Assembly (NCBI RefSeq): GCF_902833145.1 | Contig: NZ_CADFEN010000014.1 | Location: 62,001 to 126,000, forward strand | From: Burkholderia sp. BCC0506 | GTDB taxonomy: Bacteria > Pseudomonadota > Gammaproteobacteria > Burkholderiales > Burkholderiaceae | Length of the DNA stretch: 64,000 nucleotides | Direction of reading: 5' to 3' | Shown: positions 33,482-45,056 of the stretch, one piece after another | Layout: the number at the start of each line of letters is the position of its first letter | Numbering within the stretch: position 1 is the first letter of the stretch | Notes under the pieces: model-generated | The model's database searches: none | What the model saw: only the letters and a program-made list of their open reading frames with translations | What the model was told of the DNA's origin: nothing | Position numbers and translations under genes: made by a program

Positions 33482-35569
33482 TCAGTGCGCGGACGCGGCC
33501 ATCCCGTTGTGGCGCAGCAGCGCGTCGATTTGCGGCTCGCGGCCGCGGAACGCCTTGAACGACTCCATCGCCGGACGGCTGCCGCCGACCTCGAGGATTT
33601 CGCGGCGATAGCGCGTGCCGGTTGCCGCGTCGAGCACGCTGCCGCTGGCGGCGGCCGCTTCCTCGAACGCCGCGTACGCATCGGCCGACAGCACTTCGGC
33701 CCACTTGTAGCTGTAGTAGCCGGCCGCGTAGCCGCCCGCGAAGATATGGCTGAACGTGTTCGGCCAACGCGAGAACGCCGCCTGCGGGATCACGTGATAG
33801 CGCTCGTTGATCTCGCGCGCGAACGCGGTCACGCCGGTGGTGCCGGCCGGGTCGAAGTCGACGTGCAGCAGCATGTCGAACATCGAGAACACGATCTGGC
33901 GCAGCGTGCCGAGCCCGCTCTGGAAGTTCTTCGCGGCGATCATCTTGTCGAACAGCTCGCGCGGCAGCGCGGCGCCCGTATCGACGTGCGACGACATCGA
34001 CGACAGCACGTCCCATTCCCAGCAGAAATTTTCCATGAACTGCGACGGCAGTTCGACCGCATCCCATTCGACGCCGTTGATGCCCGACACGCCGAGCTCG
34101 TCGACGCGCGTGAGCATGTGGTGCAGCCCGTGGCCGAATTCATGGAACAGCGTGATGACTTCGTCGTGCGTGAAGCACGCCGGTTTGCCGCCGACCGGCG
34201 CGGAGAAGTTGCAGGTCAGGTACGCGACGGGCGTCTGCACGTCGCTGCCGCGCTTCGCGCGCGAACGCGCGTCGTCCATCCACGCGCCGCCGCGCTTGCC
34301 TTCGCGTGCGTACAGGTCGAGATAGAACTGCGCGACGAGCGAGCCGTCGCGGTTCTCGACGCGGAAGAAGCGCACGTCCTTGTGCCACACCGGCGCGTCG
34401 TCCGGCTTGATCCGCACGCCGAACAGCGTTTCGGTGACGGTGAACAGGCCCTTCAGCGCGGCCGGTTCCGGGAAGTACTGCTTGACCTCGTTTTCCGAGA
34501 ACGCATAGCGCTGCTGGCGGAGCTTCTCGGCCGCGTACGCGACGTCCCACGGCGCGAGTTCGGCGAGGCCGAGCTCCTTCGCGGCGAACGTGCGCAGCTC
34601 GTCCCAGTCCTTCTCCGCGTGCGGGCGGGCGCGCGTCGCGAGATCCTCGAGGAACGCGATCACCTGCTGCGGCGATTCGGCCATCTTCGGCGCGAGCGAC
34701 ACTTCGGCGAAGTTGCGGAAGCCGAGCATCCGCGCCTCTTCGCGGCGCAGCTTCAGCGCGTCGGCGACGATCGCCGTGTTGTCCCATTCGGCCTTGCCGT
34801 CGCCGTATTGCGGCCCGAGCTCCGACGCGCGCGTCGCATAGGCGCGGTAGAGCGTCTCGCGCAGCGCGCGGTCGTCCGCGTACTGCAGCACCGGGAAATA
34901 CGACGGGAAGTGCAGCGTGAATTTCCAGCCTTCCTTGCCGTCCTTCTGCGCGGCTTCGCGGGCGGCCTCGATCGCGTCGCCGGGCAGGCCGGCCAGCTCG
35001 GCTTCGTCCTTGGCGAAGTACGCGTACGCGTTGGTCGCGTCGAGCACGTGATCGGAGAACGCCTTCGACAGCGCGGCCTGCTGTTCCTGCAGTTCCGCGA
35101 AGCGCGGCTTCTGGTCCTCGGGCAGCTCGGCGCCCGACAGGCGGAAGTCGCGCAGCGCGTTGTCGAGGATCTTCTTGCGCTCGGCGGACAGCGTCGCGTA
35201 TTCGGCGCTCGCGGCGATCGCCTTGTACTTTTCGTACAGCGCGAGATTCTGCCCGACGCTCGACCAGAACTCGGTCACGCGCGGCAGGTTTTCACCGTAG
35301 GCCGCGCGCAGTTCGGGCGTGTCGGCGACCGCATTCAGATGACCGACGATGCCCCATGCGCGGCCGAGCGGCTCCGTCGCCCGCTCGACCGTCTCGACGA
35401 CGGCGGCCCAGGTCGACGGCGTGTCGCTCGCGCTCGCGGTGTCGACCGCGCGGTTGGCGGCATCGAGCAGCGTATCGAGCGCGGGCGTCACGTGTTCCGG
35501 GCGGATCTCGCCGAAACGGGGCAGGCCGGAGAAGTCGAGGAGCGGATTGGTGTTGGCGCTGGCGGACAT
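33482..35569 (-). CDS. prlC: Oligopeptidase A, M3 family zinc metallopeptidase
   Basis: 695 aa, close to E. coli OpdA (680). Degrades short peptides, including signal-peptide fragments, in the cytoplasm. The zinc-binding motif HEFGHGLHHML lies in the C-terminal half, with the third ligand Glu in the GVEWDAVELPSQFMENF region downstream. N-terminal helical segments precede it. The start at 35569 (MSASANTNPLLDFSGLPRF) is preferred over an upstream codon because GGGAG lies before it and the family begins there. Monocistronic; a strong terminator follows. Confidence 0.95.
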   Translation of the reverse strand: MSASANTNPLLDFSGLPRFGEIRPEHVTPALDTLLDAANRAVDTASASDTPSTWAAVVETVERATEPLGRAWGIVGHLNAVADTPELRAAYGENLPRVTEFWSSVGQNLALYEKYKAIAASAEYATLSAERKKILDNALRDFRLSGAELPEDQKPRFAELQEQQAALSKAFSDHVLDATNAYAYFAKDEAELAGLPGDAIEAAREAAQKDGKEGWKFTLHFPSYFPVLQYADDRALRETLYRAYATRASELGPQYGDGKAEWDNTAIVADALKLRREEARMLGFRNFAEVSLAPKMAESPQQVIAFLEDLATRARPHAEKDWDELRTFAAKELGLAELAPWDVAYAAEKLRQQRYAFSENEVKQYFPEPAALKGLFTVTETLFGVRIKPDDAPVWHKDVRFFRVENRDGSLVAQFYLDLYAREGKRGGAWMDDARSRAKRGSDVQTPVAYLTCNFSAPVGGKPACFTHDEVITLFHEFGHGLHHMLTRVDELGVSGINGVEWDAVELPSQFMENFCWEWDVLSSMSSHVDTGAALPRELFDKMIAAKNFQSGLGTLRQIVFSMFDMLLHVDFDPAGTTGVTAFAREINERYHVIPQAAFSRWPNTFSHIFAGGYAAGYYSYKWAEVLSADAYAAFEEAAAASGSVLDAATGTRYRREILEVGGSRPAMESFKAFRGREPQIDALLRHNGMAASAH

Positions 35570-35828
35570 AAGACTCCCTGTCTGTTGCCGGATGAACCGG
35601 GATGAAAAGGGTAACGGCGGCTGGGCGCGAGCGCGCCCGATACCGACATTATTGGGGCGCATCGTGCGCTTTCCAATCGTTAGTTTCTAATGACGCGATT
35701 GACGCAGGGTCGGATGCGCGCGCCCGGCGAGGGGCGACGGATGTGGCGGCAGGCACGATGCCGCCTGGCGCTTGCGGCTGGCGAGGCGCCGGCGCGCGAA
35801 ACCGCGCGCCGGCCGAGCGGGTGGGGCG

Positions 35829-36689
35829 TCAGGCCGCGGCGCCAGCGGCGCGTTCGGCGGATTCGATCGTGTTGATCAGCAGCATCGTGATGGTCATCGG
35901 GCCGACGCCGCCCGGCACCGGCGTGATGTAGCCGGCGACTTCCTTCACGCCCGCGAAATCGACGTCGCCGCACAGCTTGCCGGCTTCGTCGCGGTTCATG
36001 CCGACGTCGATCACCGTCGCGCCCGGCTTCACCATGTCGGCGGTGAGGATATTGCGCTTGCCGACCGCGGCGACCACGATGTCGGCCTGGCGCGTATGCG
36101 CGGCGAGGTCGCGCGTCTTGCTGTGACAGATCGTCACGGTCGCGCCGGCGTCGAGCAGCATCATCGCCATCGGCTTGCCGACGATGTTCGAGCGGCCGAT
36201 CACGACCGCGTTCGCGCCCTGCAGCGCAATGCCGTGCGCTTCGAACATCTTCATCACGCCGTACGGCGTGCACGGGCGGAACAGCGGCTTGCCGGTCATC
36301 AGCGCGCCGGCGTTCGCGACGTGAAAGCCGTCGACGTCCTTTTCCGGCGCGATCGCCTCGATCACCTTGTGGCTGTCGATGTGCGCGGGCAGCGGCAACT
36401 GGACGAGGATGCCGTGGATCTTCGGGTCGCGGTTCAGTTCGTCGATGCGCGCGAGCAGGTCGGCTTCCGACAGCGTGGCCGGGTACGCATCCTTCTGCGA
36501 GAAGAAACCGTTGTCCTCGCACGCCTTGATCTTGTTGCGCACGTAGACTTCGCTCGCCGGGTTGGCGCCGACGAGGATCACCGCGAGACCGGGCTGGTGG
36601 CCGCGTGCGGTCAGCGCGGCGGCGCGTTCGGCGGCCTGGGCGCGCAAGGTCTTCGAAAGGGCGTTGCCGTCGATGAGGAGGGCTGTCAT
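35829..36689 (-). CDS. folD: Bifunctional methylenetetrahydrofolate dehydrogenase / methenyl-THF cyclohydrolase
   Basis: 286 aa. Interconverts 5,10-methylene-, methenyl- and 10-formyl-tetrahydrofolate with NADP. Visible motifs: [13 protein letters not shown] with the catalytic Lys, [23 protein letters not shown], the Rossmann-type [15 protein letters not shown], and the C-terminal [18 protein letters not shown]. The start at 36689 ([16 protein letters not shown]) matches family length; the frame remains open upstream. Confidence 0.97.
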   Translation of the reverse strand: MTALLIDGNALSKTLRAQAAERAAALTARGHQPGLAVILVGANPASEVYVRNKIKACEDNGFFSQKDAYPATLSEADLLARIDELNRDPKIHGILVQLPLPAHIDSHKVIEAIAPEKDVDGFHVANAGALMTGKPLFRPCTPYGVMKMFEAHGIALQGANAVVIGRSNIVGKPMAMMLLDAGATVTICHSKTRDLAAHTRQADIVVAAVGKRNILTADMVKPGATVIDVGMNRDEAGKLCGDVDFAGVKEVAGYITPVPGGVGPMTITMLLINTIESAERAAGAAA

Positions 36690-36936
36690 GGTGGTGGGTC
36701 CTGCCGGGAAGTTGGAATGCGGGCGTACGGCGCGCGAAGCGCCGTAGCAAAGCACGCAATTATACCGTTCGCCTGCTGCCGTCCGACAGCGAATACAAGG
36801 AAAGCGTCATGGACGCGGTGCCGGCGCTCCGGGAGGGAAGCGCCGGGCCGGGCCGCGCGAGTGGGCCGCATCGCGCGGCGCGGCAGTGCGCTGACGCGGC
36901 CGGCCGGGGCAGGCGCCCCGCGGCCGCGCGCGACGT

Positions 36937-37575
36937 TCAGGCCTGCTCCTTCGACAGCGCGAGGCGCAGCAGATCGGCGACCGTGTTGACGTTGAGCTTT
37001 TCCATGATGTTCGCGCGGTGCGCTTCGACCGTCTTGATGCTGATCCCGAGATCGTCGGCGATCTGCTTGTTCAGGCGGCCGGCGATGATCCGTTCGAGCA
37101 CCTGCTGCTCGCGCGCGGTCAGCTTCGACAGGCGTTCGCTCGCGGCGCGCTGTTCCTGGACGCTCTTGCTCTCGCTTCGGGCCTTGTCGAGCATCCGCTC
37201 GACGAGCTTGCGCAGCTCGGCTTCGTCGAACGGTTTCTCGATAAAGTCCATCGCACCCTTTTTCATCGTCGACACGGCCATCGGCACGTCGCCGTGGCCG
37301 GTGACGAAGATGATCGGCAGCGCGGCGTTGTCGGCGATCAGGCGTTCCTGCAATTCGAGGCCGCTCATGCCCGACATCCGCACGTCGAGGATCAGGCACG
37401 CGATCTGGCCGGCCTGCTGCGCCGGCTGGTAGGCATCGAGGAACTGCTCGGCGCTCGAGAAGCATTGCACGCGATAGCCGTTCGCCTCCAGCAGCCAGCG
37501 CAGCGAGTCCCGTACGGCCTCGTCGTCGTCGACGACAAAGACGGTTTCCTGAGTGGTGGTGACAGGGCTATTCAT
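36937..37575 (-). CDS. fixJ: FixJ-family response regulator
   Basis: 212 aa. Receiver domain 1-125: acidic DDD at 16-18, phosphoacceptor Asp64 (LILDVRMSGM), Thr in FVTGHGD and Lys in EKPFDEAE. Then a short linker and a LuxR/NarL-type HTH (about 145-205: LTAREQQVLERIIAGRLNKQIADDLGISIKTVEAHRANIMEKL). Its first base overlaps the kinase stop by four bases (ATGA), so the pair is translationally coupled. In the B. cepacia complex a FixLJ pair of this type is known to respond to oxygen and influence virulence. Equivalence is by family and architecture, not proven here. Confidence 0.88.
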   Translation of the reverse strand: MNSPVTTTQETVFVVDDDEAVRDSLRWLLEANGYRVQCFSSAEQFLDAYQPAQQAGQIACLILDVRMSGMSGLELQERLIADNAALPIIFVTGHGDVPMAVSTMKKGAMDFIEKPFDEAELRKLVERMLDKARSESKSVQEQRAASERLSKLTAREQQVLERIIAGRLNKQIADDLGISIKTVEAHRANIMEKLNVNTVADLLRLALSKEQA

Positions 37576-40088
37576 AGTTCTCCCGTAACGGTATGTGATG
37601 CCGATGCCTCGCGCCCCCCTTGGCCGAGATCAGCGGGTTCCCCAATGGGCAGGCTGCAGTGGAACGTCGCGCCGGAAATGCGGCCGTCCGGCTCGACGTT
37701 GTTGACCACCCACAGACGCCCCCGATGCGATTCGATGATCGAACGGCAGATGTTCAGCCCCATGCCCATGCCGTCGGACTTGGTGCTGTAAAACGGTTCG
37801 AACAGGCGCTCGGCGGTCGCTTCGTCGACGCCCGGGCCCTGGTCGATCACACGGATGTCGACGAAGCCCGCGTCGATGTCGGCGACCACGCGGATCACGC
37901 CGTCCGCCGACGCCGGCTTCACGTCGGCCATCGCCTCGGCCGCGTTCTTCATCAGGTTCATCAGCACCTGTTCGATCAGCACGGGGTCGACATAAATAAT
38001 AGGCATTCTTGCGAGGATTTCCGTGACGATCCGGATCCTGCGCTTTCTCGCCTCGATTTCGGCGAGCCCGACCGCGTCGGCAACGATGTCCGCGACCCGC
38101 GCCGGCTGGCGCTTCGGCTCGCTGCGCTTCACGAATTCGCGGATCCGCTTGACGATCATCCCCGCGCGCAGCGCCTGCTGCGCGGTCTTCTCGAGCGCGG
38201 GCTGCAGCGTCTCGGGCGTGCCGCGGCCGCTCTTCACGAGCGCGAGCGTGCCCGAGCAGTAGTTGTTGATCGCGGCGAGCGGCTGATTCAATTCGTGAGC
38301 AATCGACGACGCCATTTCACCCATCGTCATCAATCGGCTCGTGAACTGCAGCTTCTCTTCCTGCTGGTGCGCGAGTTCCTGCGCCTTCTTGCGGGTCGTG
38401 ATGTCGGTCGCGATCTGCATCTGCGCGAGGTGGCCGTCCACCCACTGGATGTACTGGCGGCGCACTTCGAACCACTTCTGGATGCTCTCGACGTACACCT
38501 CCTGCGCATCGGCGGTGCTGTTCGTGAGCGCGGCGGCCGGCAGGCCCGCGAACGCGTCGACCATGTCGATCGAGTCGGACGACGCCTGCGCGCGGTCGAA
38601 GCCGCCGCCCGACAGCTCCAGATGGCCGTCCGGGCGAATGCCGAACAGGTGGCGGTAGTAGCGGTTCGCGAACAGCAGCTCGGCTTCGTCGGCGGCGAGC
38701 ACCGACACCGCGGCGTCGAGGCTTTCGAGCACGGTCGTGAAGCGTTCGTGCGCGGCCGCGAGTTCCTCGCGCGCGCGCTTCGGCTCGGTGATGTCGGTCA
38801 TCGACGACATCCAGCCCGTCTGGCGGCCCGAGCTGTCGATCAGCGGCGACACGTACAGGCGCGCATGGAACAGCGTGCCGTTCTTGCGCCGCACGCGCAG
38901 CTCGAAGCCCGAGCTCGGCGCCTTGCCGCGCAGCGTCATGTCGAGCTGGCGCTGCATTTCCGGGTAGGCGTCGCGCGGCCAGTACGGGAACGGCGCGACC
39001 TTGCCGACGAGATCGGATTCGTCCCAGCCCGTCATCCGGCAGAACGCGGGGTTCACGTGCGTGATGCGGCCGTGCATGTCGAGCACGCGCATGCCGATCA
39101 GCACCGAGTTTTCCATCGCGCGGCGGAAGAACGCTTCCGCGTACAGCGCCTGCTGCGCCTCGAAGCGCTGGCGCGTGTGCTTCCACAGGCTCCAGAGGCT
39201 CCACAGCACGAAGCACGACAGGCCGGCGACGAGCCACACGAGCGTGTTGTTGGTCAGGTTCGTGAGCTGCGGGAACGCATACACGCGCACCGTCAGCCCC
39301 TGGCCGGGCGGGTCGAGCGGAAGGTCGTAGTGCGAGTCGCGCGGCAGCCGCGGGCGCGTCGACGTGGACGACAGCTCGCGATTGTTCGAGTCGGTGATCG
39401 AGATCTTGTACTTCGACGACAGTTCCTGCGGGATGTCGTGCTTCAGGATGCCCTCGACCGAGAACACCGCGGCGATCGAGCCGAGATAGTCGCGGTCGCC
39501 GCGCATCACGGGCGTCTGCAACGTGATGAAGCCGTTGCCGAAGTCGTCGTAGATCAGCGGCGAATAGGCCTGGCGACGCGTGCTGCGCGCCTCGTCGTAC
39601 GCGCCGCGCACGGCGTCCTGCATCTGTGCATCGCCGGGCTTCGCGAGCCGCTGGCCGAGCAGCGGCGGATGCACGGTCGGCCAGCGCTGCACGCCGGGCG
39701 CCGTGTACCAGTTCAGGTAGAGAATTTCGGGATGCGTCTGCATCACGTCCGCGACGGCCATCTGGAACGCGTTCTGGTCGAGGCGGCCGGACGCGAGGTC
39801 GCGCGACAGCGCCTGCAGCTGCTCCTGCGCGCCCGTCATCGACAGGCGGATCTGCTGCTGGGCCCACGCGACGTTGCGAAAGAGGGTGTCTTCCTGCTGC
39901 TGCTGTTCGCGCCGGTTGAGGCTCCACAGGATGAGGCTCATCACGACGAGGAACACCAGGATCGACAGCAGCGGCGTCAGCAAATAGGAATTGGACCACC
40001 ACGGTCCGTGGTGCCAACGGGACGGCTGCGACTCCGCCGGCGGGCCCGGCGGTCGCGCCGAGCGTGCGAAAAGCCGATCGGTCAACAT
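37572..40088 (-). CDS. fixL: PAS-domain sensor histidine kinase, FixL-like
   Basis: 838 aa inner-membrane kinase. TM1 is about 35-57; an extracytoplasmic sensor region about 60-275 looks CHASE/Cache-like; TM2 is about 281-302. Then PAS1 (about 320-435), PAS2 (about 448-565), the HisKA box MASSIAHELNQPLAAINNYCSG with His598, and HATPase with NLMKNAAEA, DQGPGVD and MGMGLNICRSII. It is larger than rhizobial FixL, and I cannot identify a haem-binding His with certainty, so direct oxygen sensing is an open question. Divergent from aceE by 273 bp, placing it next to central carbon metabolism. Confidence 0.85.
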   Translation of the reverse strand: MLTDRLFARSARPPGPPAESQPSRWHHGPWWSNSYLLTPLLSILVFLVVMSLILWSLNRREQQQQEDTLFRNVAWAQQQIRLSMTGAQEQLQALSRDLASGRLDQNAFQMAVADVMQTHPEILYLNWYTAPGVQRWPTVHPPLLGQRLAKPGDAQMQDAVRGAYDEARSTRRQAYSPLIYDDFGNGFITLQTPVMRGDRDYLGSIAAVFSVEGILKHDIPQELSSKYKISITDSNNRELSSTSTRPRLPRDSHYDLPLDPPGQGLTVRVYAFPQLTNLTNNTLVWLVAGLSCFVLWSLWSLWKHTRQRFEAQQALYAEAFFRRAMENSVLIGMRVLDMHGRITHVNPAFCRMTGWDESDLVGKVAPFPYWPRDAYPEMQRQLDMTLRGKAPSSGFELRVRRKNGTLFHARLYVSPLIDSSGRQTGWMSSMTDITEPKRAREELAAAHERFTTVLESLDAAVSVLAADEAELLFANRYYRHLFGIRPDGHLELSGGGFDRAQASSDSIDMVDAFAGLPAAALTNSTADAQEVYVESIQKWFEVRRQYIQWVDGHLAQMQIATDITTRKKAQELAHQQEEKLQFTSRLMTMGEMASSIAHELNQPLAAINNYCSGTLALVKSGRGTPETLQPALEKTAQQALRAGMIVKRIREFVKRSEPKRQPARVADIVADAVGLAEIEARKRRIRIVTEILARMPIIYVDPVLIEQVLMNLMKNAAEAMADVKPASADGVIRVVADIDAGFVDIRVIDQGPGVDEATAERLFEPFYSTKSDGMGMGLNICRSIIESHRGRLWVVNNVEPDGRISGATFHCSLPIGEPADLGQGGREASASHTVTGEL

Positions 40089-40249
40089 GGCAGGATTGTA
40101 GCGCAGCGCAATACATGGAAAACCGATACCGGATATGTTGAACGGAAACGGTTTTGTCCTGACGAGACGTGCCGCGGAGCCCCGAAATATGGGTGCAGCG
40201 CAGCAATATTCCGCATTGCGAGAAAAGATCTCACAATTCGAAAATTTTG

Positions 40250-40279
40250 TTGCGCGGGCCTGTCCACGCTCATTACAAT
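40250..40279 (+). promoter_or_regulatory. Possible aceE promoter
   Basis: TTGCGC, 18-base spacer, TACAAT, about 80 bases before the aceE start. Moderate match to sigma70 consensus. Confidence 0.4.
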
Positions 40280-40361
40280 CCGTCGGAGCTTGCCCGCAGC
40301 CGGCCGCGTCGCGTCGTCTGCACGAGAGCGATCCTCACATTCCAGGACCCAGGAGACGAGA

Positions 40362-43058
<2,697 letters not shown>

Positions 43059-43126
43059 CGCACACGCCGTGTGATGCCGCGCGCGGCGCCCGCGAGGCGC
43101 GCGTGCGGCCATGGAGACAGAAACAG

Positions 43127-44770
43127 ATGAGTCAAGCGATCGAAGTGAAGGTGCCGGATATCGGCGATTACAAGGACGTGCCGGTCATCGAGATCGGCGT
43201 GAAGGTGGGCGATACGGTCGAGCCCGAGCAGTCGCTCGTCACGCTCGAGTCGGACAAGGCGACGATGGACGTGCCGAGCCCGGTCGGCGGCGTCGTGAAG
43301 GAAATCAAGGTCAAGGTCGGCGATTCCGTGTCGGAAGGTTCGCTGATCGTCCTGCTCGAAGGCGGCGCAGGCGCCCAGGCGAACGGCGCGGCTGCGCCGG
43401 CGCCGGCTCCGGCAGCAGCACCGGCACCGGCCGCCGCGGCACCCGCTGCCGCACCGGCCGCGTCCGGCGGCACGCTCGAAGTGAAGGTGCCCGACATCGG
43501 CGACTACAAGGACGTCCCGGTGATCGAGATCGGCGTGAAGGTCGGCGACACGGTCGAGAAGGAGCAGTCGCTCGTCACGCTCGAGTCGGACAAGGCGACG
43601 ATGGACGTGCCGAGCCCGGCCGCCGGCGTCGTGAAGGACATCAAGGTCAAGGTGGGCGATTCGGTGTCGGAAGGCACGCTGATCGTGCTGCTCGAGGCCG
43701 CCGGCGCACCGGCTGCCGCACCGCAGGCCAGCGCACCGGCTCCGGCTGCCGCCGCGCCGGCACCCGCCGCTGCACCGGCACCCGCACCCGCGAAGGCGGC
43801 GCCGGCACCGGCCGCCGCCGCGCCGGCCGCGGCGCCGTCGGGCGAATACCGCGCGAGCCACGCGTCGCCGTCGGTACGCAAGTTCGCGCGCGAACTCGGC
43901 GTCGAAGTCGCGCGTGTGCAGGGTTCGGGTCCGAAGGGCCGCATTACGAAGGAAGACGTCACGAGCTTCGTGAAGGGCGTGATGACGGGCCAGCGCGCGG
44001 CACCGGCCGCGGCAGCCGCGCCGGCAAGCGGCGGCGAGCTGAACCTGCTGCCGTGGCCGAAGGTCGACTTCTCGAAGTTCGGCCCGTTCGAGGCGAAGCC
44101 GCTGTCGCGCATCAAGAAGATCTCCGGCGCGAACCTGCATCGCAACTGGGTGATGATCCCGCACGTCACGAACAACGACGAAGCGGACATCACCGAGCTC
44201 GAGGCGCTGCGCGTGCAGTTGAACAAGGAGCACGAAAAGGCGGGCGTGAAGTTCACGATGCTCGCGTTCGTGATCAAGGCGGTCGTCGCCGCGCTGAAGA
44301 AATTCCCGACCTTCAACGCGAGCCTCGACGGCGACAACCTCGTGTTCAAGCAGTACTACCACATCGGGTTTGCCGCCGATACGCCGAACGGTCTCGTCGT
44401 GCCGGTGATCCGCGATGCGGACAAGAAGGGTCTCGTCGACATCGCGAAGGAAATGGCCGAGCTGTCGAAGGCCGCGCGCGACGGCAAGCTCAAGCCGGAC
44501 CAGATGCAGGGCGGCTGCTTCTCGATCTCGTCGCTCGGCGGGATCGGCGGCACGCATTTCACGCCGATCATCAACGCGCCGGAAGTGGCGATCCTCGGGT
44601 TGTCGCGCGGCCAGATGAAGCCGGTGTGGGACGGCAAGCAGTTCGTGCCGCGTCTCACGCTGCCGCTGTCGCTGTCGTACGACCATCGTGTCATCGACGG
44701 CGCGGAAGCCGCGCGGTTCAATGCGTATCTCGGCGCGTTGCTGGCCGATTTCCGTCGCATCATTCTTTGA
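43127..44770 (+). CDS. aceF: Dihydrolipoyllysine-residue acetyltransferase (pyruvate dehydrogenase E2)
   Basis: 547 aa. Two N-terminal lipoyl domains (about 5-78 and 117-190), each with the lipoylation motif [12 protein letters not shown], joined and followed by long Ala/Pro flexible linkers. Then a peripheral subunit-binding domain (about 243-280, [26 protein letters not shown]) and the catalytic acetyltransferase domain (about 315-547) with the DHRVIDG active-site motif. E. coli E2 has three lipoyl domains. The two lipoyl-coding DNA stretches (43141-43360 and 43477-43696) are very similar. It follows aceE after 68 bases. Confidence 0.96.
   Translation: MSQAIEVKVPDIGDYKDVPVIEIGVKVGDTVEPEQSLVTLESDKATMDVPSPVGGVVKEIKVKVGDSVSEGSLIVLLEGGAGAQANGAAAPAPAPAAAPAPAAAAPAAAPAASGGTLEVKVPDIGDYKDVPVIEIGVKVGDTVEKEQSLVTLESDKATMDVPSPAAGVVKDIKVKVGDSVSEGTLIVLLEAAGAPAAAPQASAPAPAAAAPAPAAAPAPAPAKAAPAPAAAAPAAAPSGEYRASHASPSVRKFARELGVEVARVQGSGPKGRITKEDVTSFVKGVMTGQRAAPAAAAAPASGGELNLLPWPKVDFSKFGPFEAKPLSRIKKISGANLHRNWVMIPHVTNNDEADITELEALRVQLNKEHEKAGVKFTMLAFVIKAVVAALKKFPTFNASLDGDNLVFKQYYHIGFAADTPNGLVVPVIRDADKKGLVDIAKEMAELSKAARDGKLKPDQMQGGCFSISSLGGIGGTHFTPIINAPEVAILGLSRGQMKPVWDGKQFVPRLTLPLSLSYDHRVIDGAEAARFNAYLGALLADFRRIIL
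43141..43696 (+). repeat. Two ~220-bp direct repeats encoding lipoyl domains
   Basis: Positions 43141-43360 and 43477-43696 align at an offset of 336 bases with few differences, mostly at third codon positions. Coding repeats within aceF that could recombine to lose or gain one lipoyl domain. Confidence 0.8.
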
Positions 44771-45056
44771 TGAGATGAGGGGCTCGCGGGGGCGTGGTTT
44801 TTTGTGTCGGTTCTCCACGCCCTTGTTGTCGAACCTGTTTTGCCAACGGTCTGCCAGCGTCGCCCCTGCGCGGGGCGGCGGTTACTTTTCTTTGTCTTCC
44901 AAAGAAAAGTAACCAAAAGAAAGGCGCGTCCTTGGGCGGACGGCAAAGGTGGTCCTGCCCTACGTCGCGTGTTCTTGTCAGGCCGCATGTCGTCAGGTTC
45001 CGGCTTTCCGCCAGTCTCTCCCTCTCTCTCTGCAGCTAATCAAGAAGGGGACAGTC
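44771..45056. other. aceF-lpdA intergenic region
   Basis: 286 bases with no gene. It holds the inverted repeat at 44880-44914 and a CT-rich tract (about 45011-45031) shortly before lpdA. An open frame through it (44949 onwards) is simply the upstream extension of lpdA. Confidence 0.5.
44880..44914. repeat. Inverted repeat resembling a dispersed Burkholderia REP-like element
   Basis: GGTTACTTTTCTTTG and its exact complement surround TCTTC, followed by AAAAGAAAGGCGCG. This AT-rich 15-bp stem contrasts with the GC-rich surroundings. I recall very similar hairpins dispersed in Burkholderia genomes. It sits inside the operon and may attenuate or stabilise the mRNA between aceF and lpdA. Confidence 0.65.
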
